Below are positions 8,252 through 16,786 of a DNA stretch of 64,000 bases, piece after piece. Within the stretch, counting starts at the first letter, position 1; each line of letters starts with the position of its first letter. Origin of the DNA: Sulfuritalea sp. (GTDB lineage Bacteria; Pseudomonadota; Gammaproteobacteria; Burkholderiales; Rhodocyclaceae). The stretch covers positions 1 through 64,000 of the forward strand of contig JADJQA010000032.1 in NCBI GenBank assembly GCA_016712985.1, read 5' to 3'. The position numbers were made by a program, and so were the translations under genes. The notes under the pieces were generated by a model. It was given only the letters and a program-made list of their open reading frames with translations. It was not told the origin of the DNA and ran no database searches.

Positions 8252-9713
8252 CGCGGAATTCCTCTTTGGCGTGAAGTGCGGAGAGTGCGGCGGCATAACG
8301 TTCCACGACGCGGTCGCGGACCGGTCGTCCGTTGCCGGTGGCCAGACCGTTGGCGGCGGTAAAGGCTTCGCCGGGAATCCAGGTGGCGATGCGCGCGTAG
8401 TCGGGCAGGGTTTCGTTGGCGCCCTTGACCGCCAGATCGATCGCGGTGGGGGACACGCCGGGCATCGGCACCAGGATGGCGCTCAATGCCGGCTGCCCGT
8501 CGCCGACGACAACCGCCTGGAGGATGCGCGGATCGGCCAGCAGCGCCGCTTCCGGCCATTCCGGCGAGATGTTGCGGCCGTAGGAGGTGATCAGCAGGTT
8601 CTTGCGCCGTCCGGCGAGATGCAGGTGCCCCTGGGCGTCGAGGTCGCCGAGGTCGCCGGTGGCGAAATCCTGGTTGTCGCCCGCAGCCGCACCGAGGTAG
8701 CCGAGGAAGGCTTGGGTGCGGACCATGACTTCGCCCTCGCGGATGGCAATCCGTACATGCCGCAGCGGGCGCCCGACTCCGTCGGCATCGTCGCCCGGGC
8801 GGTTGAGCGTCAGCACCGAACCGCCCTCGGTCAGACCGTAACCCTGGTAGGCCGGGATGCCAAGCTGGCGCGCTTCCTCGATCAGTTCCGATGCCACGCG
8901 GGCGCCGCCGACTGCAACGAAGCTCAATGCAGCGGACGCGCGACGGCCGGCGACACTCAGGAAAGCTGTCCAGGCCTTCAGCAACTCGGGAACCAGAATC
9001 ATGCTGCTGGATTCGGTCCGGCGGACTGCCGCTTCGAGGACGCCAGGATCGAAACCGGCCATGCCGCGCCAGCCCAGCTCATGCAGCGGCGGCAGGTGCA
9101 CCGCCATGCCGCGCAGTAGCGGGGCATAAATGCCGGCGACGTTTTCCAGCAGGAGTGCCAGGGGCAGCACGGCCAGATGATGGCGCAAGGGGAGATCGGA
9201 CAGCCGCTCGCGAACGGCGAGTGCGGTGTCGATCAGGCCGTCGCCGCTCAGGCAGACCCCTTTCGGGGCGCCGGTGCTGCCCGAAGTGAAGGAAATCTTG
9301 GCGGTCCCCGCCGGCAGTGCGACCGGCTCGACGACCCGTTGCATCCAGGTCAGTCCCAGCCAGTCGCCGATGATGGAAAAGCCGATGTCGAGCGCGCCGA
9401 TCCGCTCCGGCTGGTCGGTCAGGATCACATCGGTGGCGGTCTGCTCAAGCGCATGGCGCAACTGCCCGGCGCTGAAAAAGCCCGGCAGCGGAAGATGCAC
9501 GACGCCGGCCTCATGGGCGGCGAGATCGGCCAGCACCCAGGCCGGCGAGTTGTCGGCAAGGACGCCGAGCACGCGGCACATGACGAGGCGCTCTTTCAGG
9601 CTGAGTATTTCGCCGCGGATCTCGGCGGCCCGCCATTGGCTTGTATCGGAGATCAATAGCGCCTGGTTCGGGTCGGCTGCAGCGAGTTCGGCCAGCCAGG
9701 AAAAGTGACTCAT
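8238..9713 (-). CDS. AMP-dependent acyl ligase (acyl-CoA synthetase-like)
   Basis: This 491-residue member of the adenylate-forming family has the P-loop FTSGSTGAPKG at 142-152, the A5 motif YQGYGLTEGG, A7 TGDLGDLD and A8 GRRKNLLITSYGRNISPEWP. At the C-terminus, where the catalytic A10 Lys is normally found, it reads ATGNGRPVRDRV with only Arg, so the adenylation half-reaction may be altered. It should activate a carboxylic (probably fatty) acid as an acyl-AMP or thioester. The start ATG 9713 follows the upstream small ORF. The gene is second or third in the haemolysin-family operon. Confidence 0.85.
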   Translation of the reverse strand: MSHFSWLAELAAADPNQALLISDTSQWRAAEIRGEILSLKERLVMCRVLGVLADNSPAWVLADLAAHEAGVVHLPLPGFFSAGQLRHALEQTATDVILTDQPERIGALDIGFSIIGDWLGLTWMQRVVEPVALPAGTAKISFTSGSTGAPKGVCLSGDGLIDTALAVRERLSDLPLRHHLAVLPLALLLENVAGIYAPLLRGMAVHLPPLHELGWRGMAGFDPGVLEAAVRRTESSSMILVPELLKAWTAFLSVAGRRASAALSFVAVGGARVASELIEEARQLGIPAYQGYGLTEGGSVLTLNRPGDDADGVGRPLRHVRIAIREGEVMVRTQAFLGYLGAAAGDNQDFATGDLGDLDAQGHLHLAGRRKNLLITSYGRNISPEWPEAALLADPRILQAVVVGDGQPALSAILVPMPGVSPTAIDLAVKGANETLPDYARIATWIPGEAFTAANGLATGNGRPVRDRVVERYAAALSALHAKEEFRDAVL

Positions 9714-9976
9714 GGTGCTTCCCCGGTCCAGACCCGATCGCGCTGCGCGCATCCTGGAGCCGGATCGTCGCCAGCGAGGCGCCCACCTTGGCCAGCTCGA
9801 CCGGGCCGTAGCGATCGCGCATGTTGCAGGAGTCGCACAGTTCGGCAAATCGCCGGCATGCCGTGGCGGCGGGCTTCAATCCGCGGCGCTGCGGTCCGCC
9901 AGCGTTGTCCGAGGGCCGCTTCGGCGGAATTGAAAGTGGGCGACTCCATGGCCTCCGGCAAGGAAAACTCAGCCAC
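9710..9976 (-). CDS. Possible small ORF with a CxxC motif between haemolysin-family and ligase genes (frameshifted)
   Basis: The 255-bp interval is too long for a spacer in this compact operon and shows coding-like codon use in two successive frames. The first frame starts GTG at 9976, overlapping the TGA of the upstream gene (AEFSLPEAMESPTFNSAEAA). The second contains ACRRFAELCDSCNMRDRYG and VELAKVGASLATIRLQDAR. A stop (GCACCATGA) in the first frame overlaps the ligase ATG. I infer an 85-90-residue protein broken by an even number of indels. No family was recognised, and this call is tentative. Confidence 0.3.
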   Translation of the reverse strand: MAEFSLPEAMESPTFNSAEAALGQRWRTAAPRIEARRHGMPAICRTVRLLQHARSLRPGRAGQGGRLAGDDPAPGCAQRDRVWTGEAP

Positions 9977-10571
9977 GGAGGCTTGCCCTGTCGAGCGCCA
10001 GACGAATCCTTCCGGCCACCACCACCGGATGGGTCGCGTAGTAGCTGCCCCACGCGCCTGCATCTGCGCCCAGCCGCTCGGGGTCGGCCGCGGCCAGTGC
10101 CAGCGGCGGCAGGCCGAGCCGGCGCAACATGCCGATCAGTTCGCTGGTGGCTGTGAACACCACCCATTCGAAGCCGAGCCGGTCGAGGTGGGCCGCGAGG
10201 GTGAGGATCACCCCGACGCTGCCGCCCCGAGCCTCGGAGGCAAGGTTGCCGACTTCGACGATGCGCTGGCGATCGACCGGCTTGCCGGCCAGCCTGGACA
10301 CGGCAGTCTCGACCGGCACATCGAGATAGTTTTCAAGGAATAGCCGCTCCGTTCCGGCGCAACGCCAACCAGCCACCGCCGCGATGCCCTCGTCTTTTTC
10401 CAGCAGCATCAGGTTTGGCGCAAAGCTGGTGAGCTCGGCGTCATAGTGGCGCTGGAACATGTCTGTGACGAAGGTTTCGGCGCGGGCCCGGTGGGGGGAA
10501 CCGACGACGGTGTGGCGGACCGTCATTCCGCGACTGCGGGACCGCAAATTACTCTTGATGGCGCTTAACAT
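9969..10571 (-). CDS. Thermostable haemolysin family protein (PF12261, GNAT-like)
   Basis: The pattern of the delta-VPH/thermostable haemolysin family is clear: AETFVTDMFQRHYDAELTSF, LFLENYLDVPVE, RIVEVGNLASE, WVVFTATSEL, RLGLPPLALAAADPERLG and WGSYYATHP. The family has a GNAT/autoinducer-synthase-like fold, and the 'haemolysin' name comes from a cloning phenotype. An acyl-transfer role beside an acyl ligase is my inference. The start is uncertain: ATG 10571 (GAGAG upstream) is listed; ATG 10526 is the alternative. It is the first gene of the operon and faces a PmrA/QseB-type box 46-90 bp upstream. Confidence 0.85.
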   Translation of the reverse strand: MLSAIKSNLRSRSRGMTVRHTVVGSPHRARAETFVTDMFQRHYDAELTSFAPNLMLLEKDEGIAAVAGWRCAGTERLFLENYLDVPVETAVSRLAGKPVDRQRIVEVGNLASEARGGSVGVILTLAAHLDRLGFEWVVFTATSELIGMLRRLGLPPLALAAADPERLGADAGAWGSYYATHPVVVAGRIRLALDRASLRG

Positions 10572-10616
10572 GGCTGCTCTCGAAGAACACGATGGCGCCA
10601 AGCTTAGGCAGCGGGG

Positions 10617-10633
10617 ATTAAACGAATCTTAAG
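10617..10633 (-). promoter_or_regulatory. PmrA/QseB-type direct-repeat operator
   Basis: Read toward the operon, the sequence CTTAAG-ATTCG-TTTAAT matches YTTAAK-N5-YTTAAK exactly, with TTAA cores 11 bp apart. A weak -10-like CCTAAGCT follows about 9 bp downstream. The operon ends with an OmpR-family regulator and a kinase, which makes this its likely binding site. The rest of 10572-10935, between divergent genes, shows no other feature. Confidence 0.5.
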
Positions 10634-10935
10634 AACATGAATCAGGGCCGGAAAGGGAATCGATTGCCACCTCGATCATGCCGTCGCCCTGGCATGCTTC
10701 GCAACGCCCGCCCGTGACGTTGAGGGAAAAGCAACTGCGTTGTACCTGTCGAAGCCTCTCTCCGCTGGTCGGCCGCGGTCAATGAGGGATTCTGTGTCGA
10801 GCGCGTCGATAAAGATCCGCCGGTGTCCGGAGTGGACCAAGAGTTTCAAAATGCACTCGCCGCCGGAGTGTTCCTGCCACCGCTCCGTTAAACTCCGTCC
10901 CATTCCATTTCACCAGTCGAAGAAAGATCCAAACC

Positions 10936-13173
10936 ATGGCATGCAATCTCCCAACCAGCATTGGCGTCCTGACCAGCGGCGGCGATGCCCAGGGCATGAA
11001 CGCGGCGGTGCGCGCGGTGGTGCGCTCGGCGCTGCACCAGGGCGCCGCTGTGCATGCCATTTACGAAGGCTATCAGGGCATGGTGGACGGCGGCGAGCGC
11101 ATCCGCGCGCTGTCGTGGGAGGATGTCGGCAGCATCCTGCATCGGGGCGGCACCGTGATCGGCACCGCGCGCTGTCCGGCGTTTCGCGAACGCGAAGGGC
11201 GCCTGACCGCCGCCCGCAACCTGCTGCGGCACGGCATCGACCGGCTGGTGGTGATTGGCGGCGACGGCAGCCTGACCGGCGCCAACCTGTTCCGCCAGGA
11301 ATGGCCGGGCCTGCTGGCGGAACTGGTGCAGCGCGGCGAGATCGACGCGCAGACCGCGCAACAGCACCCGGCGTTGATGATTGCCGGTCTGGTTGGCTCG
11401 ATTGACAACGATATGGTCGGCACCGACATGACCATCGGCGCCGATTCGGCGCTGCACCGGATCGTCGAGGCCATCGACGCCATCACCAGCACGGCGGCCA
11501 GCCATCAGCGTACCTTCGTGATCGAAGTGATGGGCCGCCACTGCGGCTATCTGGCGCTGATGAGCGCCATCGCCGGTGGTAGCGACTATGTGCTGATTCC
11601 GGAAAGCCCGCCTTCCCAAGACTGGGAGCAGAAGATGTGCGATCTGCTGCGCAATGGCCGCGCCGCCGGTCGCCGCGACAGCATCGTGGTCGTCGCCGAA
11701 GGGGCGCAGGACCGCCAGGGCAAGCCGATCACCAGCGACTATGTGCGGCAGGTGCTGCAAGACCGGCTCGGCGAGGATACCCGCGTGACCATCCTGGGCC
11801 ACGTGCAACGCGGCGGCACGCCCGGCGCCTTCGACCGCTGCATGAGCACGCTGGTCGGCCACGCCGCCGTGCAGGAACTCCTGGCGGCCACCGCGGATAG
11901 CGAACCGCAGATGATCGGCATGCGCTATAACCGGGTGGGGCGCGCGCCGCTGATGCAGTGCGTCGAGCAAACCCAGGCCGTGGCGCGCATGATTGCCGAA
12001 CAGAACTATGCCAAGGCGATGGAGTTGCGCGGCAGCAGTTTCACCGAGATGTTCGAGACCTTCAAGGCGATGGCCAGTGCGCTGCCCAGCGTGATGCCGC
12101 CGGCGCGCCCGCGCCGGCTCGCCATCCTGCACGGTGGCGGGCTGGCGCCGGGGATGAATACCGCGGCGCGCGCCGCCGTAAGGCTCGGACTGGACCGCGG
12201 CCACACCATGCTCGGCGTGCACGGCAGCTTCGAGGGGTTGCTTGACGGCCGCATCGAGGAGTTGAGTTGGGGCGACGTCGAGGGCTGGACCGCGATGGGC
12301 GGCGCCGAACTCGGCACCAGCCGGCATGTGCCGAGCATCGAGCAGCTCTATACCGTGGCGCGAGCGCTGGAAACTCACGATATTGACGGGCTGTTGATCA
12401 TCGGCGGCTGGACGGCCTACAAGGCCGCCCACCTTCTGTACACCGAACGCGAGCGCTATCCGGCCTTCAAGATACCGATGATCTGCCTGCCGGCGAGTAT
12501 CGACAACAATCTTCCCCGCTCGGAGCTGAGCATCGGCGCCGACACCGCGCTCAACGCCATCGTCCATGGGCTCGACCGGATCAAGCAGTCGGCGATGGCG
12601 GCTCGGCGTTGCTTCGTGGTCGAGGTCATGGGCCGCAACTGCGGCTATCTGGCGCTGATGAGCGGCCTGGCCAGCGGCGCCGAGCGCATCTACCTGCCCG
12701 AGGAAGGGGTGAGGCTCAAGGATCTGCAAGCCGACGTGGAACGCATGATCGAGGGCTTTCGCGGCGGCCGGCGCTTTTACCTGACGATACGCAGCGAACG
12801 CGCCAATGCGCAGTACACCACCGATTTCATGCGCCGGCTGTTCGAGGAGGAAGGCGAGGGCCTGTTCGATGTGCGCCAGTCCATCCTCGGCCACGTCCAG
12901 CAGGGCGGCAATCCCTCGCCCTTCGACCGCGTGCTGGCGACCCGGCTGGCGGCGCACTGCATCGATTTCCTGACCGGGGAACTGCAGCGCGGTTCGGCGA
13001 CCGGGGCCTACATCGGTCTGGTCGAGGGCAAGGTGACGATCTCTCCGCTCAAGCAGATGCTCGACGTGGTCGATCTCGATCACCGCCGGCCACTGGAGCA
13101 ATGGTGGCTGGACTTGCGGCCGGTCATGCAGGCGATGGCGCGGCCGGCGGCGGAAACTCCGGATTCGGCCTGA
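10936..13173 (+). CDS. Tandem (eukaryote-like) 6-phosphofructokinase, catalytic + degenerate half
   Basis: The 745-residue protein contains two phosphofructokinase domains (about 8-370 and 390-740). The first half has LTSGGDAQGMNAAVRA, the ATP-type GGDGS at 108-112, GSIDND with Gly rather than the Lys of PPi enzymes, and the MGRHCGYLA and GHVQRGG substrate motifs. The second half keeps the fold (SIDNN, MGRNCGYLAL, GHVQQGG), but its nucleotide motif is GGWTA, so it has lost catalysis and is probably regulatory. This mirrors the animal/fungal PFK duplication. Bacterial PFKs are normally single-domain (about 320-430 residues). The reaction is fructose-6-phosphate to fructose-1,6-bisphosphate. 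It appears monocistronic. Confidence 0.9.
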   Translation: MACNLPTSIGVLTSGGDAQGMNAAVRAVVRSALHQGAAVHAIYEGYQGMVDGGERIRALSWEDVGSILHRGGTVIGTARCPAFREREGRLTAARNLLRHGIDRLVVIGGDGSLTGANLFRQEWPGLLAELVQRGEIDAQTAQQHPALMIAGLVGSIDNDMVGTDMTIGADSALHRIVEAIDAITSTAASHQRTFVIEVMGRHCGYLALMSAIAGGSDYVLIPESPPSQDWEQKMCDLLRNGRAAGRRDSIVVVAEGAQDRQGKPITSDYVRQVLQDRLGEDTRVTILGHVQRGGTPGAFDRCMSTLVGHAAVQELLAATADSEPQMIGMRYNRVGRAPLMQCVEQTQAVARMIAEQNYAKAMELRGSSFTEMFETFKAMASALPSVMPPARPRRLAILHGGGLAPGMNTAARAAVRLGLDRGHTMLGVHGSFEGLLDGRIEELSWGDVEGWTAMGGAELGTSRHVPSIEQLYTVARALETHDIDGLLIIGGWTAYKAAHLLYTERERYPAFKIPMICLPASIDNNLPRSELSIGADTALNAIVHGLDRIKQSAMAARRCFVVEVMGRNCGYLALMSGLASGAERIYLPEEGVRLKDLQADVERMIEGFRGGRRFYLTIRSERANAQYTTDFMRRLFEEEGEGLFDVRQSILGHVQQGGNPSPFDRVLATRLAAHCIDFLTGELQRGSATGAYIGLVEGKVTISPLKQMLDVVDLDHRRPLEQWWLDLRPVMQAMARPAAETPDSA

Positions 13174-13265
13174 GCAGCCCGCTGGACTGGTCGAGGCTGA
13201 TATTCTCGACCAACACGCTTGTTGCCGCCTGCCGGCGAAGAGCCGGGCGAACGCCCTGCACAAGC

Positions 13266-13287
13266 GAAAGTCGCGGCGCCGACTTTC
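13266..13287. terminator. Hairpin between the PFK and regulator genes
   Basis: GAAAGTCG / CGACTTTC form an 8-bp stem around CGGCGC. No U-run follows, so terminator function is only possible. It is the sole structure in the 152-bp gap after the PFK gene. Confidence 0.3.
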
Positions 13288-13325
13288 CGCTATGATGTTG
13301 CGATCAACCCAGCTTCGCCGCAGCC

Positions 13326-14807
13326 TTGACCGCACCGAACAAAAAACCCGAGTTGCTGATTGTCGACGATGACCCGCTGATCGCCGACACCTTGAGCTAT
13401 TTTCTCGGCCGTGACTATGCCGTGAGCACGGCGTCGACACGCACCGAGGGGGTTGCCCTGCTACGCGACGGGAAAATCGCCCCGGCCCTCGCACTGGTCG
13501 ATCTTGGCCTGCCACCAACGCCTCATCGTCCGGACGAAGGCTTCGCCCTGATTGCGGACATCCTCGCCCATGCACCGGCAACCCGCATCGTGGTCCTTTC
13601 CGGCCAAAGCGACGAACTCAATGCGCGCCATGCACGAGCGCTCGGCGCGACTGAATTCGTTGCCAAGCCGGCCGATCCGGACTATCTGCGCAAGCTCATC
13701 GGTCGCGTGTTGTCGTTCAGAGACACCCCGCCGGAGATAGACGACGGCCTGATCGGTGACAGCGCTCCGCTGCACAAGTTGCGTGCGCAGCTCAGGCAGT
13801 TCGCCCATTCGCCCTTTCCGGTATTGATCGAAGGCGAGTCGGGCAGCGGCAAGGAGCTTGCCGCCGCTGCCTTGCACCGGCTGTCCGAGCGGGCAACCAA
13901 GCCCTATCTGGCGCTCAACTGCGCCGCGATCTCGCCCAGCCTGGTGGAGGCCACGCTGTTCGGACACAGCAAGGGGGCGTTCACAGGCGCCAGCGGCCCG
14001 CGCGCCGGCTATTTCGAGGACGCCTCCGACGGCACGCTGTTTCTCGATGAAATCGGCGAACTTCCCCTCGATCTGCAACCGAAACTCCTGCGGGTGCTTG
14101 AAAACGGCGAATTCCAGCGCATTGGCGAAACTCTCGCGCGGCACTCATCCGCTCGCATCGTCGCGGCGACCAATCGCGACCTGAAAAGGGAGGTTCGCGA
14201 AGGGCGCTTCCGCGCCGACCTGTACCACCGGCTTTCGGTATTCACGGTCGCCATCCCCCCGCTGCGCGATCTCGGTGAGGACCGGATTCGCCTGCTGGAA
14301 CATTTCCGCGCCGTGTATGCGGCACAGGCCGGCTTGCCGCCGTTTCGCCTGAGCATCGAAAGTGCCGCACGCCTGCTGGCCTACCGGTTTCCGGGCAACG
14401 TCCGCGAATTGCGCAATATCGCCATCCGCCTGACGACCAAGCTCGCCGGTAAAGAGGTCGGGGTCCACGATCTCGAAGCCGAACTGGACCTCGGCCATGG
14501 GTCGGCAGCGGTCGGCGCCCTCCCGGCGCCGACCCTGGGAGGCATGGCTGAACTGGTATCGTTTTCGGCAAACGACATCCGCAGCCGCCCCGACTTCAAC
14601 CTCGATGCCACGCTGCATCTCTGGGAAGAAGCCTATATAGAAGCCGCGCAGCAGCTTGCCCATGGCAACATGAGCCAGGCGGCCCGACTGCTCGGCATCA
14701 ACCGCACCACGCTATACAATCGCATCGAGACGCTGGCCCGGGAAAGCGAAGTTGCCGTGAAAGCTAGCGCCGGGCATAGCGACTTCAAACGCAGCGATCG
14801 CAACTAA
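13326..14807 (+). CDS. NtrC-family sigma54-dependent response regulator
   Basis: The start is TTG at 13328's codon (13326-13328), giving 493 residues. The receiver domain covers about 8-130, with VDDDP and the Asp in LVDLGLPP. The AAA+ domain covers about 148-380 (Walker A GESGSGKE, sigma54-contact GAFTGA, Walker [19 protein letters not shown]). A Fis-type helix-turn-helix closes the protein ([20 protein letters not shown]). It activates RpoN promoters after phosphorylation. No kinase is adjacent. The MSHA-type pilus genes start 46 bp downstream, so pilus regulation is plausible. A PEP-CTERM gene with a sigma54 promoter lies 18 kb away. Confidence 0.9.
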   Translation: MTAPNKKPELLIVDDDPLIADTLSYFLGRDYAVSTASTRTEGVALLRDGKIAPALALVDLGLPPTPHRPDEGFALIADILAHAPATRIVVLSGQSDELNARHARALGATEFVAKPADPDYLRKLIGRVLSFRDTPPEIDDGLIGDSAPLHKLRAQLRQFAHSPFPVLIEGESGSGKELAAAALHRLSERATKPYLALNCAAISPSLVEATLFGHSKGAFTGASGPRAGYFEDASDGTLFLDEIGELPLDLQPKLLRVLENGEFQRIGETLARHSSARIVAATNRDLKREVREGRFRADLYHRLSVFTVAIPPLRDLGEDRIRLLEHFRAVYAAQAGLPPFRLSIESAARLLAYRFPGNVRELRNIAIRLTTKLAGKEVGVHDLEAELDLGHGSAAVGALPAPTLGGMAELVSFSANDIRSRPDFNLDATLHLWEEAYIEAAQQLAHGNMSQAARLLGINRTTLYNRIETLARESEVAVKASAGHSDFKRSDRN

Positions 14808-14853
14808 CGACGCGCCACCCCTTGATGAGCGAACGGATTGCCTGACCGAAACC

Positions 14854-16431
14854 ATGTATCTGGAACACTTCGGCCTCAACGAACCGCCCTTCCGCATCAC
14901 GCCCCATACCGACTTCTTCTTTGACGGGGCGAATCGCGGCGCGACGCTCGACGCGCTGATCTACGCCATCACCCACGACGAAGGCATCGTCAAGGTCAGC
15001 GGCGAGGTCGGCAGCGGCAAGACCATGCTCTGTCGGGTGCTGATGGAACGCCTGCCCGAAAACGTTGCCATCATCTACCTGGCCAACCCGTCGCTGTCGC
15101 GCGACGACATCCTCTACGCCATCGCCGACGAACTGCGCCTCAACGTGCAGGAAAGCGCCCGCGCCTCGGTGGTTTTGCGCGCCTTGCACGACAGCCTGAT
15201 CAAATCCTTCAGCGAAGGCCGGCAGGTGGTGGTGCTGATCGACGAGGCCCACGCCATGCCGATGGAAACCCTCGAGGAAATCCGCCTGCTGTCGAACCTC
15301 GAGACCAACCGCAACAAGCTGCTGCAACTGGTGCTGTTCGGCCAGCCCGAACTGAATGACGTACTCGCCCGCCCAGAAATGCGGCAGTTGAAGGAGCGGA
15401 TAACCCATAACTTCAGCCTTGAGCCGCTGGTGCGCGACGATATCGCCCACTATCTTGATTTCCGCATGCGCGCCGCCGGCTACCGAGGCCCCAGCGTGTT
15501 CTCGCCGACGGCGCTGAAGATGATCGCGCGGCATTCGCTGGGCCTTACCCGCCGCATCAACATACTCGCCGACAAAGCCCTGCTCGCGGCGTTTTCCGCG
15601 GGCAGCCACGAGATAGGTCCGAAGGAGATACAAGCGGCCGTCCGCGACTGCGAATTCAGCGACGCCACCTATGGGGGCGGGGGCCGGAGCGTACGCAAGG
15701 CACGGATCCTCTGGATCATCGCGGTGCTGGCCGTTGGCGTCCTGGCGGGTCTCCTCTGGCTTATGGCGGCATCGCGTGTCGATTTCGGCGCCCCGACGGC
15801 GGTCCCGCCCACACCGCCGTCGCCGAGCAGCGGTGCCACGGTGTCCGCGGTCCCCCTCGTACCCGCGGTGCCTGCCGTACCTGCGGCAACGGCCCGCGCC
15901 GAGCCCGTCTCGCCAACCGCTGTCCCGGCGCCCGCGCGCGACCCCCTGCCCAGCGCCGCCAACGTCGCGCCGCCGTCACCGCCGCCAGCAGCGCCACCGC
16001 CCGCCGGCGCAGCTTCGCCATCGCCGGCAACGTCCGTCGCCGGCGCCTCGGCGTCCCCGCCCGCCGCCAAGGCGGAGCCCGTGATGGCCGCTGCGCCACA
16101 GCAGCCAGTCGGGTCGCTAACCCGCGAGCGACTCGAAGCCGGGCGTGCGTGGCTGGCGCAATTGCCGGATGATGGCTGGTTCATCCAGATATTCGCCACC
16201 GACGCCAGTCGTCATGGCGAGGTCGAGACCCTGCTGCGCAAGCTGTCGTCCAGTGGCATCGAAATGGGCAAGATCCATGTCTATTACTCCGAGCTGAGCG
16301 GCAAGCCTCGCTACGGCATCACCTATGGCAACTATCCGACGCGCGGCGCAGCGGCTGCGGCCCTGCGCGAACTGCCGCAGTTGGTGCGGATCAACAGGCC
16401 CTACCCGCGCCAGGCCGTGCGTCTGCGTTAA
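14854..16431 (+). CDS. mshM: MshM/ExeA-like AAA+ ATPase with C-terminal SPOR domain
   Basis: Residues 1-270 form an ExeA/MshM-type AAA+ module: MYLEHFGLNEPPFRITPHT, Walker A GEVGSGKT (about 50-57), Walker B VVVLIDEAHAM, and sensor II in SLGLTRRINILADKALLAAF. A TM helix (ILWIIAVLAVGVLAGLLWLM, about 285) follows, then some 130 residues of Pro/Ala-rich linker. The last 90 or so residues resemble a SPOR peptidoglycan-binding domain (DDGWFIQIFATDASRHGEVE; RYGITYGNYPTRGAAAAAL). Such proteins help the pilus secretin cross peptidoglycan. The start is fixed by the conserved N-terminus. It is the first structural gene of the pilus cluster. Confidence 0.85.
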   Translation: MYLEHFGLNEPPFRITPHTDFFFDGANRGATLDALIYAITHDEGIVKVSGEVGSGKTMLCRVLMERLPENVAIIYLANPSLSRDDILYAIADELRLNVQESARASVVLRALHDSLIKSFSEGRQVVVLIDEAHAMPMETLEEIRLLSNLETNRNKLLQLVLFGQPELNDVLARPEMRQLKERITHNFSLEPLVRDDIAHYLDFRMRAAGYRGPSVFSPTALKMIARHSLGLTRRINILADKALLAAFSAGSHEIGPKEIQAAVRDCEFSDATYGGGGRSVRKARILWIIAVLAVGVLAGLLWLMAASRVDFGAPTAVPPTPPSPSSGATVSAVPLVPAVPAVPAATARAEPVSPTAVPAPARDPLPSAANVAPPSPPPAAPPPAGAASPSPATSVAGASASPPAAKAEPVMAAAPQQPVGSLTRERLEAGRAWLAQLPDDGWFIQIFATDASRHGEVETLLRKLSSSGIEMGKIHVYYSELSGKPRYGITYGNYPTRGAAAAALRELPQLVRINRPYPRQAVRLR

Positions 16432-16786
16432 CGCTCATGGCAGCGAGATCCACCCGCTGAGGATGAAACACGCGAAAGGCGAATTGAAGGCCCGCCCCTC
16501 CCATCCACTACGTGGCCCACGGCTGGCTTTGCACAGCCAGCCGGCTGCGGCGGCGCACCGCATGCGGTGCGAAACCCCACCTCGCCCCCTCGCGGGGAGG
16601 CTATTGATAAGCTCGCTACGCTCGACTGTCACCAGTCGCTCCGAACGTGTTGTTTCACGTTAAATTTGTTGGAAAAAGCCCACAGTGCATGAGTCTCAGC
16701 AATAAAATCATCGGGTTGCACCGTAAATATAATGTGTTATGCTAATCTCCGTATTCAATAGTTATAATTCCGCTCGGGGGACTCGA
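16432..16786. other. Intergenic region with two hairpins and AT-rich promoter region ahead of mshL
   Basis: A perfect 8-bp stem (16521-16528 with 16535-16542, loop TTGCAC) and an 18-bp perfect palindrome CGCACCGCATGCGGTGCG (16554-16571) follow mshM. An AT-rich stretch follows from 16660. A possible sigma70 promoter is TTGCAC at 16716-16721 with TATGCT at 16738-16743 (16 bp spacer); another TATAAT lies at 16728-16733. These are weak matches. No gene was seen. Confidence 0.4.

Noticed and set aside
10888..13581. Very long antisense reading frame opposite the phosphofructokinase (similarly 41434-44325, 867-2471)
   Set aside because: These are shadows of high-GC codon bias in the real genes; the translations are rich in Arg/His/Gln with no family motifs.
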